Assembly (NCBI GenBank): GCA_951812745.1
Contig: OX638327.1
Location: forward strand, 62,001-126,000
Length of the DNA: 64,000 nt
Direction of reading: 5' to 3'
From: an uncultured Nitrospirales bacterium
GTDB taxonomy: Bacteria > Nitrospirota > Nitrospiria > Nitrospirales > UBA8639
Under the pieces are notes generated by a model. It had not been told where the DNA came from and did no database searches. It worked only from the letters and a program-made list of their open reading frames with translations. Below are positions 25,560 through 33,300 of the stretch, in pieces (position 1 is the first letter of the stretch; each line of letters begins with the position of its first letter). Position numbers and translations under genes: made by a program.

Positions 25560-26279
25560 CTACGCCGGCTCAAGGTGTATGAAGCAAAGCGGGTCGCCGA
25601 CGATGGCGGTCGGGTAGAGTTGTTCTTCGACGTGAAACGGGATCCGGTTACGGGTAAGCCAATCCGTCATCCACGGCACTTCTTCAATTGAAGTGGAGAG
25701 GAGTCCAGGGCGTGCGAGTTTGGATAAACACGAATCCAACAGCCCCTGGATATGTGTCCGCTCCCGTTGAAAGACCACGGGATCGAATCGCATGGGGTCG
25801 GTCCGCCCATAGGACAACGCCGAGGTTTCCGGAAAGCATTCAGGATCATTGAGTACGCTGGCGATCCAAAGGTGATCAAAGGTGCCCCGGGCCGTTTGGG
25901 CACGGCTCGCCTGAATAGCAAATGGCAAGCCGTGACACGCCTGGTTGAGAATGCCCACTTCCCGTTCCCGAAGGTTATAGGCCTCGACGGTCCGATTCAT
26001 GTCAAGGGTTTCCAGCACCAGCATGGGCAGTTCAGCCACCCCGGCGCCCACGTAGAGGCTTCTTCCCTTTTGGGAGAGGTGCCGTTTGAGCGCTTCGGCG
26101 ATTTTGATTCCCATGGTTTGGCATTTTTTCTTATGGGCTTTCCAAAAGGCCTCGCCGCCTTCCTCGCAATAAATGTCGCCAAGGCCGCCATAGTCCAGTT
26201 TGGAAAAGACGTCACGAATCGCTTGCTTCGTTCGGATTCGGAGGGCTTGGTCGTTGGGATTTCGCGGGTTCGGCGGCAT
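25560..26279 (-). CDS. Possible SAM-methyltransferase-like protein, unknown
   Basis: A 239-residue soluble protein. SLYVGAGVAELPMLVLE (near 74-90) resembles methyltransferase motif I at the end of the first Rossmann strand, and FDHLWIASVLND (near 133) resembles motif IV. The N-terminal 60 residues are charged and helical, with CEEGGEAFWKAHKKKC. The match is weak: the normal acidic residue after strand 2 is not clear (VEAYNLRE is a candidate). It is transcribed opposite to kdsD. Family not recognised. Confidence 0.6.
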   Translation of the reverse strand: MPPNPRNPNDQALRIRTKQAIRDVFSKLDYGGLGDIYCEEGGEAFWKAHKKKCQTMGIKIAEALKRHLSQKGRSLYVGAGVAELPMLVLETLDMNRTVEAYNLREREVGILNQACHGLPFAIQASRAQTARGTFDHLWIASVLNDPECFPETSALSYGRTDPMRFDPVVFQRERTHIQGLLDSCLSKLARPGLLSTSIEEVPWMTDWLTRNRIPFHVEEQLYPTAIVGDPLCFIHLEPA

Positions 26280-26438
26280 GCTGCAAGTTGCCCTTTGGGC
26301 TTCACTATCGGCGGAATCGGTTGCTGATGTTCAAAGGCCGATATGGCGTTGACTCCTATTCGGGGAATATGATGAAGTGATTCGCTTGTTACACATCAAG
26401 AAGGCAATCTCAAGCCTCTTTTCCTGAGTGAGTTTCTC

Positions 26439-27404
26439 GTGGACGTCCTGGCTGAAATTCAGCGTGTCATTGATCTGGAGACCCGGACCATCAACGCGCT
26501 CAAGCCGACCCTGGGTCCGGCGTACGAAGAAGCCGTGCGATGGATCTTCGACTGTCAAGGGAAAGTCGTGGTCACGGGGGTGGGAAAATCCGGCGTGATC
26601 GCCCAGAAAATCGCGGCGACGATGGTGTCCACGGGGACGCCGGCATTGTTCCTGCACAGCGCAGATGGGCTGCATGGCGGGGTCGGGATCATCAAGAAAG
26701 ACGACATTGTGCTGGCTGTCGGCAAATCGGGCGAGAGTGATGAATTGCTCGCAATTCTCCCCGTGGCCAGGAAAATCGGTGCGAAGGTCATTTCGATAAC
26801 AGCTCAACCGCATTCGTCGATGGCCAAACATTCCGATTTGGTCCTGCCTACGCCGATAGAAGAAGAAGCGTGCCCGCTCAACATGGCCCCGACGTGCAGC
26901 ACGACAGCGGCACTGGTGGTGGGCGACGCCCTGGCCGTGACGCTCATGAAATTACGAGATTTTCAACCCGATGATTTTGCCATCAATCATCCCGGGGGAC
27001 AACTGGGGAAGCGGTTACTCCTGACGGTCGGCGATCTCATGCGCTCCAGTGAGGCCAACCCGGTGGTGCATGGGGCACGCGACGTGCGCTTCATGTTGAC
27101 GGAAATGACACGACAACGGGCAGGGGCCGTGTCCATCATCGATGATGAACACCGGTTGCTGGGCCTGGTGACCGACTATGACGTTCGTCGTGTGTTGGAG
27201 GCACAAAAAGACGTATTCGCACTGACGATTCAGGACATTATGAACGCGACCCCGGAGTTTGTGTTTGAGGACGAGAACGCGTACGCGGCCCTGGAGAAAA
27301 TGGAAAAACGGGAGAAACCCATTTCCGTATTACCGGTCTTGAATCGTCAAGAAAAAGTCGTCGGGATGATCCATCTCCATGACCTCGTGGCCCGCGGGCT
27401 GTAA
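26439..27404 (+). CDS. kdsD: KdsD/KpsF-type arabinose-5-phosphate isomerase
   Basis: Interconverts ribulose 5-phosphate and arabinose 5-phosphate, the first step to Kdo of lipopolysaccharide. The 321 residues are the normal length. The SIS domain (about 30-170) has VVVTGVGKSGVIAQKIAATMVSTGTP and AVGKSGESDELL; NHPGGQLGKRLL (near 186) is diagnostic of the family. Two CBS domains follow (about 205-321), the first with RAGAVSIIDDEHRLLGLVTDYD. The start is GTG. The gene ends convergently with metG, with a hairpin in between. Confidence 0.94.
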   Translation: MDVLAEIQRVIDLETRTINALKPTLGPAYEEAVRWIFDCQGKVVVTGVGKSGVIAQKIAATMVSTGTPALFLHSADGLHGGVGIIKKDDIVLAVGKSGESDELLAILPVARKIGAKVISITAQPHSSMAKHSDLVLPTPIEEEACPLNMAPTCSTTAALVVGDALAVTLMKLRDFQPDDFAINHPGGQLGKRLLLTVGDLMRSSEANPVVHGARDVRFMLTEMTRQRAGAVSIIDDEHRLLGLVTDYDVRRVLEAQKDVFALTIQDIMNATPEFVFEDENAYAALEKMEKREKPISVLPVLNRQEKVVGMIHLHDLVARGL

Positions 27405-27413
27405 GGACGGCAG

Positions 27414-27441
27414 GTTGGGTTACCCGAAGGCGTCACCCAAC
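27414..27441. terminator. Hairpin between convergent kdsD and metG
   Basis: GTTGGGT (27414-27420) and ACCCAAC (27435-27441) form a seven-base perfect stem. Its position in the 52-base gap between convergent genes suits a bidirectional transcription barrier, although no T-run is present. Confidence 0.55.
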
Positions 27442-27456
27442 ATCTGACTGGTTCCC

Positions 27457-29400
27457 CTATTTCACTTTCGTGCCCGGCTGAGGGTCAACGTCCTTGAACG
27501 TGACCAGCCCTTCGACGTCTTCATCACCGGCCGCCAGGACCATGCCCTGAGATTCCACGCCCATCAGTTTCGCCGGTTTGAGATTCGCCACGACCACAAT
27601 CGTCTTCCCGACGACGTCTTCCGGGCCGTATTTTTTCCCGATGCCCGCCACGATCTGTCGTTGTTCGGTCCCGAGGTCCACCTGGAGTTTCAAGAGCTTG
27701 TTTGACTTGGGGACGCGTTCGGCCGTCAGGATTTTGGCGACTTTCAACTCGACTTTTTGAAAGTCCTGTATGTTGATCCGGCTGTTCTCATCCGTCGGGG
27801 AAGAAGCCGATGCCCCGGCTTGGGGCTGTGCGGGAGATGGCGTTGCAGGCGCGTCGACTCGGGGGAATAAGGCTTTCCCTTTGACCACGGTCGTGCCGGA
27901 TCCCCCATCGCCCCAGGCGATGGGATCTTTGAGGAGCGCTTGGGAAAAATTATAGGGCAATCCGAGCTGCCGGGCCATTTCCCGTGCGGTATCCGGCATG
28001 AAGGGATACGTGGCCAGGCAGAGAAATCTGAGAGTTTCCGCGGCATGAAAAAGCACGGTCTGAAGCCGTGCCGAGCATGCAGGGTCTTTGGCCAGGACCC
28101 ACGGCGCGGTTTTGTCGATGTATTGATTGCCGAGTTGTACCAATCCCCAAATCGCTTCGAGTGCGCGATTGAATGCTATTCGATCTGAACGCAAGTGTGT
28201 GGGCAGGTGATCGTGAAGGAGGGATTCTGCCGTGGTTTGAAGTTCTGTTTCCAGTTCGGTTGAGGCTGAAGCAACGGGCGCAGGAACGTTTCCATCCGAA
28301 AATCGCTGAATCAGTGTAATGGTCCGGCTGAGCAAGTTGCCCAGGCCGTTGGCCAGGTCGCTGTTGATCCGTCCGATGAAGGATTCGAAGGCAAAATCCC
28401 CATCCTGTCCAAAAGGGACTTCGCGGAGCAGAAAATAGCGAAACGCATCCGTACCGAATTGGTCGACCATGGCATGAGGATCCAGCACGTTGCCACGACT
28501 TTTAGACATTTTTTCTCCGTCCACTGTCCACCACCCATGCGCAAAAATGGTGTGGGGTAAGGGAACCTCCAACGCCATCAGCATGGTCGACCAATACACC
28601 GCATGCGTCGTCAAAATGTCTTTGCCGACCAAGTGCACGGTCGCCGGCCACAGGCGCTCGACCGAGGGTTGGGAAGGCAGGTATTCCAGCGCCGACATGT
28701 AATTCACCAACGCGTCGAACCACACGTACGTGACGTAGTCCGCATCGAAGGGCAGTTCAATGCCCCACGACAAGCGGGATTTGGGACGGGAAATCGAAAG
28801 GTCCTCCAGCGGCTTTTGCAAAAAGCCCGCCACTTCGTTGCGGCGGGATTCCGGCCGGATGAAGGTGGGATTGGCTTCAAGATGGTCAAGCAGCCGTTGT
28901 TGGAATTGGCTCATGCGGAAGAAGTAATTGCTCTCGCTGAGTTGTTCGACCGGCCGTTGACAGTCGGGACAGCGGCCATCGTTTACGTCCTTCTCCGTCC
29001 AGAAGCGTTCGTCGAACGTGCAATACCAGCCGGTATATTCCGCGCGATAGATGAGTTGGTTGTCGTACAGTTCCTGCAGGAACCGTTGGACCACGGCCTG
29101 ATGCCGGGCATCCGTCGTGCGAATGAACCCGTCGTTGGAGATGCCGAGTTTCTGCCAAAGGGTTTGAAATTGCAGGGTCAGCCGGTCGCAATGTTCCTGC
29201 GGTGAAATCCCGGCTTTGGCCGCGGCCTGCTGGACTTTTTGCCCGTGTTCGTCGAGACCGGTCAGAAAAAAGACCTCGTGCCCAAGCAGGCGATGCCATC
29301 GTGCCTGCACGTCCGCGGCGATGGTGGTGTACGCATGCCCGACGTGCGGCACATCGTTCACATAGTAAATGGGCGTGGTGATGTAAAAGGGCTGAGGCAT
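27457..29400 (-). CDS. metG: MetG, methionyl-tRNA synthetase
   Basis: Charges tRNA-Met; 647 residues. The class I signature HVGH (PHVGHAYTT) lies near residue 19 and KMSKSRG near 300. The connective domain has the CPDC zinc knuckle. After the anticodon-binding helices and a Pro/Ala linker, residues about 540-647 form a Trbp111-like tRNA-binding OB domain (INIQDFQKVELKVAKIL, then GIGKKYGPEDVVG). The 27480-27560 region encodes the terminal VESQGMVLAAGDEDVEGLV. Full length and intact. Confidence 0.96.
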   Translation of the reverse strand: MPQPFYITTPIYYVNDVPHVGHAYTTIAADVQARWHRLLGHEVFFLTGLDEHGQKVQQAAAKAGISPQEHCDRLTLQFQTLWQKLGISNDGFIRTTDARHQAVVQRFLQELYDNQLIYRAEYTGWYCTFDERFWTEKDVNDGRCPDCQRPVEQLSESNYFFRMSQFQQRLLDHLEANPTFIRPESRRNEVAGFLQKPLEDLSISRPKSRLSWGIELPFDADYVTYVWFDALVNYMSALEYLPSQPSVERLWPATVHLVGKDILTTHAVYWSTMLMALEVPLPHTIFAHGWWTVDGEKMSKSRGNVLDPHAMVDQFGTDAFRYFLLREVPFGQDGDFAFESFIGRINSDLANGLGNLLSRTITLIQRFSDGNVPAPVASASTELETELQTTAESLLHDHLPTHLRSDRIAFNRALEAIWGLVQLGNQYIDKTAPWVLAKDPACSARLQTVLFHAAETLRFLCLATYPFMPDTAREMARQLGLPYNFSQALLKDPIAWGDGGSGTTVVKGKALFPRVDAPATPSPAQPQAGASASSPTDENSRINIQDFQKVELKVAKILTAERVPKSNKLLKLQVDLGTEQRQIVAGIGKKYGPEDVVGKTIVVVANLKPAKLMGVESQGMVLAAGDEDVEGLVTFKDVDPQPGTKVK

Positions 29401-29775
29401 AGTATCCTATGTTCGTTGGCGGTTGTTGTCTCGTCGTCCTTGTCTCTGTTCAGTCATTCGTTGACGCGATTCATTCATTGGGTTGGAGAGCTGCGGTGGC
29501 TGAGGGACGCGGACCTCATTGTGAAGCTTTTCACGGCCCGGCACCGTCAGGCGCTAGGGCTTTCACCCACCTCGGCCCAGGCCAAGCGGGGTCACGCATC
29601 GATCATCACCACCAGAAAGCAGTGTCTCACCTAGCAGGTGTCGTTGCAACTGCGACGGCATCACGGACAACAAAGGAGGAGAACAGGAATGGCGGCTTGA
29701 GTGAGGGTATTTGCATTCCCGCCGGATGTTCCGGCATGTTTCAAACTTCACCCCCATCGGCGAGACTCGTCAAGC
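29401..29775. other. Leader region before the antiporter gene
   Basis: No convincing gene. The strongest ribosome site nearby, AAAGGAGGAG at about 29672-29681, serves a three-codon frame ATG-GCG-GCT-TGA (29689-29700). The next codons, starting GTG at 29701, are in the same frame and stay open into the antiporter. A regulatory leader or a nonsense change of an earlier start could explain this. Confidence 0.45.
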
Positions 29776-31398
29776 ATGATTGAAGAAGCGTTGTTGTCCA
29801 TCGGTCTGGTTATTGTTCTTGCCAAACTGGTCGAGGGCCTTCTCCGGCATTTCCGGCTGAACGCCATTGTGGCCTACACGGCCACGGGAATCCTGCTGGG
29901 ACCGGTGGCCGGAATCGTCGAGCCCACCGGCGAAATGCAGATCCTGCTGGGCATCGGCATCTTCCTCTTCTTCTTCCTCATCGGCCTGGACGAACTCGAT
30001 ATTTCCGGCTTCATTGCCGCCATCCGCGGCCGGTTCTTCGTCGCCGCGATGATATCAGTTCTCCTCTCTTTGGTCGTCGCTCTGACCGTCACTTCCGATG
30101 TGCTCTACGACTTCGGGCTGGGCCTTACGTTCGCCGGGTCGCTGGCTCTTGCCGGGATTCTTTCTTTGACCAGTCTGGGCGTGGTGGCCAAGGTTCTGGT
30201 TGATGAAGGTCGCCTCAAGGAACCCATCGGAATCCAAATATTCACCACCGCGCTCATTGCCGAGTTACTGACCCTGTTGTTGGTAGGATTCACCATCGGC
30301 GAGCACGTTCACCACTTGAGCTGGGAAAGCCTGCTCATCCTGCCGGCAAAGATTGCCGTCTTTACCGTGGTGACTTGGGTGTTGGCCAGCCGGGTGCTGC
30401 CACCCCTGATCGTTTTGCTGAAGCGCTTCCTGCACGTGCCGCAACTCTCCTTCGGACTGATCTTGGGCGGACTGTTCCTGACGGTCGTCGGCGCCGAGCA
30501 TATGGGGCTCCACGGCTCCCTGGGTGCGCTGCTGTTTGGGGTCGCTCTGTCGAAACTCCCGTATCACGTGCGGCGGGACATCATCCCCGGCATGAGAAGC
30601 ACCGCCGAGGGGCTGTTCGTGCCCCTTTTTTTCGCTTCGGCGGGGTTACACCTGAGCTTGGCCTTCACCGAGTTACCGGTGTGGACCATTGCGGCGTTGG
30701 TGTTCATTCCCCTGGTGGGAAAATTTGCCGCCGCTTACATCGGTGCCGTTGCGGCCCGTCTGGACATGCCGTCTGCGCTTGCCACGGGGCTGATGGCCAA
30801 AGGCGTTGCCGAAATGGCCCTCCTGCTGGTGCTTCTTGAGATCGACATGATCGGGCACGCCGTCTTCTCATTGCTCGTGCTCATCATGCTCGCCTACATC
30901 CTGCTCACGCCGCTGGCCATCCGCGCCGTTGTCAACCGGGTGAAGCCGTCGGACACAGTCATGTTGCCGGAATCGCTCCCGCCGTCGCTGGCCCGCTTTG
31001 CACTGGACGACATTACCGTGAGCGACATCCTCGACCGGACACGCACCTATCCCGACCCGGCGATGTCGGTCCGGGCCTTTGCCGACCAGTGGATTGTCCC
31101 CCACCAGCAGGACTACGCAGTCGTGGATCAAGGCGAGCTTTCCGGGATTGTGTCGTTGAGCATGCTGCGATACCTGCCCAAGGAGTCATGGTCCCAGACG
31201 CCGTTGCGCAAACTTGCGCGTCCCAGGACGCTGTACGCTTGGCCCGATGAGCCGGTGGAAGACGCGCTGCAGCGAATGACGGAGCACTCGTTGACGGTGA
31301 TACCGGTGAGGGACCGGGAGTCCCGGAAATTTCTGGGTGTGGTCAACATCCGGCAGATCCTGGAACTCATCACCCGAGAAGCCACCGGCGAATATTGA
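29776..31398 (+). CDS. CPA2-family cation/proton antiporter with CBS domains
   Basis: A 540-residue inner-membrane protein of the KefB/Na+:H+ antiporter type. About twelve helices fill residues 1-390, starting LLSIGLVIVLAKLVEGLLRHF and including IFLFFFLIGLDELDISGF and the TGLMAKGVAEMALLLVLLEID segment typical of CPA2 proteins. A pair of CBS-type modules follows (about 415-535, VSDILDRTRTYPDPAMSVRAFA, then LTVIPVRDRESRKFLGVVNI), suggesting adenine-nucleotide control. ATG 29776 gives the family start; the frame is open back to GTG 29701. Ion specificity cannot be read. Confidence 0.88.
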   Translation: MIEEALLSIGLVIVLAKLVEGLLRHFRLNAIVAYTATGILLGPVAGIVEPTGEMQILLGIGIFLFFFLIGLDELDISGFIAAIRGRFFVAAMISVLLSLVVALTVTSDVLYDFGLGLTFAGSLALAGILSLTSLGVVAKVLVDEGRLKEPIGIQIFTTALIAELLTLLLVGFTIGEHVHHLSWESLLILPAKIAVFTVVTWVLASRVLPPLIVLLKRFLHVPQLSFGLILGGLFLTVVGAEHMGLHGSLGALLFGVALSKLPYHVRRDIIPGMRSTAEGLFVPLFFASAGLHLSLAFTELPVWTIAALVFIPLVGKFAAAYIGAVAARLDMPSALATGLMAKGVAEMALLLVLLEIDMIGHAVFSLLVLIMLAYILLTPLAIRAVVNRVKPSDTVMLPESLPPSLARFALDDITVSDILDRTRTYPDPAMSVRAFADQWIVPHQQDYAVVDQGELSGIVSLSMLRYLPKESWSQTPLRKLARPRTLYAWPDEPVEDALQRMTEHSLTVIPVRDRESRKFLGVVNIRQILELITREATGEY

Positions 31399-31443
31399 CA
31401 ACAAACACCTCGCGTTTCCGGGTACAACGGGCCATCACTGGAC

Positions 31444-31463
31444 TTGACGCCTCGATTCGTCAA
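31444..31463. promoter_or_regulatory. Inverted repeat, possible operator
   Basis: TTGACG and CGTCAA are separated by eight bases, about 100 bases before the small peptide gene. A second weak stem GAAAGG/CCTTTC (31527-31547) lies just before it. The dyad could be a regulator site; no partner is known. Confidence 0.35.
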
Positions 31464-31564
31464 AAGACAGTTGGCAATTCCGTGGCGATCAGAAACAATG
31501 CAATGTATAGAATTAAATAACGACAGGAAAGGCTTTCAATTCCTTTCGGATCATAGAGTGCGCT

Positions 31565-31705
31565 ATGGGTGAAAAAACAAATAAGGAGGTAGAGGCCGAG
31601 AAGGCGGAGGTCAAGCCCCTGGATGACGACGAGAAGGAAAAGATCGCCGGCGGCAATGCGCCCTATGGTTACGCGCCTGATGGCAAGATTTTGCCCGCCA
31701 GCTAG
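31565..31705 (+). CDS. 46-residue peptide with double-glycine leader (RiPP-like precursor candidate)
   Basis: A 46-residue frame with an acidic, Lys/Glu-rich leader ending LDDDEKEKIAGG and a tail NAPYGYAPDGKILPAS. Counting back from the last Gly, Leu-12, Glu-8, Ile-4, Gly-2 and Gly-1 match the consensus of double-glycine leaders cut by C39-type peptidases; Lys at -7 departs from it. The predicted core has two Tyr, one Lys and no Cys, so lanthipeptide or disulfide chemistry is excluded. The ribosome site is weak (GAGTG). It lies upstream of an oxygenase, transporter and FAD enzyme on the same strand. No C39 peptidase is visible. It may instead be a small unmodified peptide. Confidence 0.55.
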   Translation: MGEKTNKEVEAEKAEVKPLDDDEKEKIAGGNAPYGYAPDGKILPAS

Positions 31706-32083
31706 CGGGAATAGCGGCCCCGCCCCCTCATCCCGGGCCTTGCCGAGGCCTTCAGGAGGACGGGGAGGAACCTGAACAGGTCTTCACGTCCAGAGTGACG
31801 ACACCTCCGGTCGGCGCCCATCTTCAGGTCGGATTCGCCAGGCAGGTGTGACGCTCGCCGGTTTGAACCCGTGACATGAAACCCTCGGTCGGCTTCAAGC
31901 GTACCCCCGACCTTCCTGCTGCTCCATCATTGCTTTAGCCGGTCATTTACCCTATATTTGTGATTCAACGTCAGTACGAAAACCTCTTCTCGACGCTGCC
32001 TGTGCCCGATCCTCGGTCGAGTCCAGGGCAAGATCTATCGAGAATCTATTAGAGTGAGGCACCCTGATGGAGCTCCTCCCCCG
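31706..32083. other. Intergenic region between peptide gene and oxygenase
   Basis: No gene is supported. A GGCCT/AGGCC stem lies shortly after the peptide stop codon (about 31737-31752). An AT-richer stretch at about 31944-31965 (TTTACCCTATATTTGTG) could hold a promoter for the operon that follows, but no consensus pair is clear. Confidence 0.4.
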
Positions 32084-33238
32084 ATGCTAGAACCACCATC
32101 AGCCTATGTCGAAGGGTATGCGAAGGCCCGTCTTTGGGATCAGTTACAAGCCGACAACTATATCAGGCACACCACCATTGGTGATCCCGTCCTGGACCCG
32201 GTGCTGGAGGAGATCTCCTCGTTGCCTCCGGCCGACCTGTACCGGTTCGTCGAGGCTGGGATAGAGCAGCATGACGAGGTTCTACGCAATGCCCCGCAGG
32301 CCCTGCGGGAGTTCTTCAAAAATCTCGAAGAGCCTCCCTGGCTCGACTACGAAGCCTTTCGCCCAGGCGTTCGCGCGTTCAACGCAAACGTCGACCTCAT
32401 GCTCATCGCATTTGTGACGGGCGTGCTGGTGGAAGGGTTTTCGACGCTGATCGCCAAATCTTTCAACATGACCGGGCGAGTGGCGGCGACCCCAAGGCGC
32501 CTTCGGCAGAATAATCGCCAATTGCTGGAAATCTTTTACCCCGGTGGCCTGTTTAGAGACGGCGACGGCTGGAAGCTCTCCCTGCGCGTGCGCTTCGTCC
32601 ATGCTCGCATCAGGAGCCTGTTGGCGAAATCCGACGAGTGGAATCACAATGCGTGGGGCACGCCGCTCAGCGCGGCGCACTTGGGTTTTGCCATCTCCGT
32701 CTTTTCCCAACGCCTGTTGGAATACTCGTCGTTGGTGGGCGCTCGTTTCAACAAGGAAGAAAGAGAGAGCGTGCTTGCCGTGTGGCGTTACACCGGCTAT
32801 CTTATGGGGATCCCTGAAACCATCCTCTATACCAACAGCGCGGAAGCGAAAAAAATATACGGGATCACCCCTATGTGCGAGCCGCCGCCGGATGCCGATT
32901 CGATAGCCATGGCGAATGCGTTGATCAATTCCATTCCGGCAATTGCGAATATAAAAAATCAGGATGAAGAGAAACAAGTGCTCACGTTGGCCTACCGCCT
33001 GTCACGGGCTCTCCTTGGCAACCGACTCGCTGATCAGTTCCAGTATCCAAAGAGCTTTACCCTAGGAACCCTGTTTCTATACCGGAGCAAACAACGCTTT
33101 GTCCGATTTGCGAAGAACCAACAGATCATCAGATCACAAAATTTTTCTCAGCTTCTTCAAATCTCGGTGTACGACGAGGGTGGAGTGAGCTACAAGATGC
33201 CCGACCACGTCCACGCATCAAAATCAAGCGACTGGTAA
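32084..33238 (+). CDS. MpaB/DUF2236-type haem oxygenase-like protein
   Basis: A 384-residue mostly helical protein of the DUF2236 family, which includes the rubber oxygenase Lcp and the fungal MpaB enzyme, haem b proteins that cleave isoprenoid chains. The core segment has R132-X3-T136 (GRVAATPRR) and His173 (RVRFVHARIRSLL), matching the Arg-X3-Thr and axial His of Lcp as I recall them. W-N-H-N-AWGTPLS and AVWRYTGYLMGIPE are further family features. No signal peptide is clear. ATG 32084 is preferred because GGAG lies upstream; a GTG at 32054 is in frame. First gene of a five-gene run; substrate unknown. Confidence 0.8.
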   Translation: MLEPPSAYVEGYAKARLWDQLQADNYIRHTTIGDPVLDPVLEEISSLPPADLYRFVEAGIEQHDEVLRNAPQALREFFKNLEEPPWLDYEAFRPGVRAFNANVDLMLIAFVTGVLVEGFSTLIAKSFNMTGRVAATPRRLRQNNRQLLEIFYPGGLFRDGDGWKLSLRVRFVHARIRSLLAKSDEWNHNAWGTPLSAAHLGFAISVFSQRLLEYSSLVGARFNKEERESVLAVWRYTGYLMGIPETILYTNSAEAKKIYGITPMCEPPPDADSIAMANALINSIPAIANIKNQDEEKQVLTLAYRLSRALLGNRLADQFQYPKSFTLGTLFLYRSKQRFVRFAKNQQIIRSQNFSQLLQISVYDEGGVSYKMPDHVHASKSSDW

Positions 33239-33300
33239 GCGATGTTCGTGAGCACACGAAAGCTTGGACAGGGTGCGTTTGTCGTCGCTCCCACCCGGTG

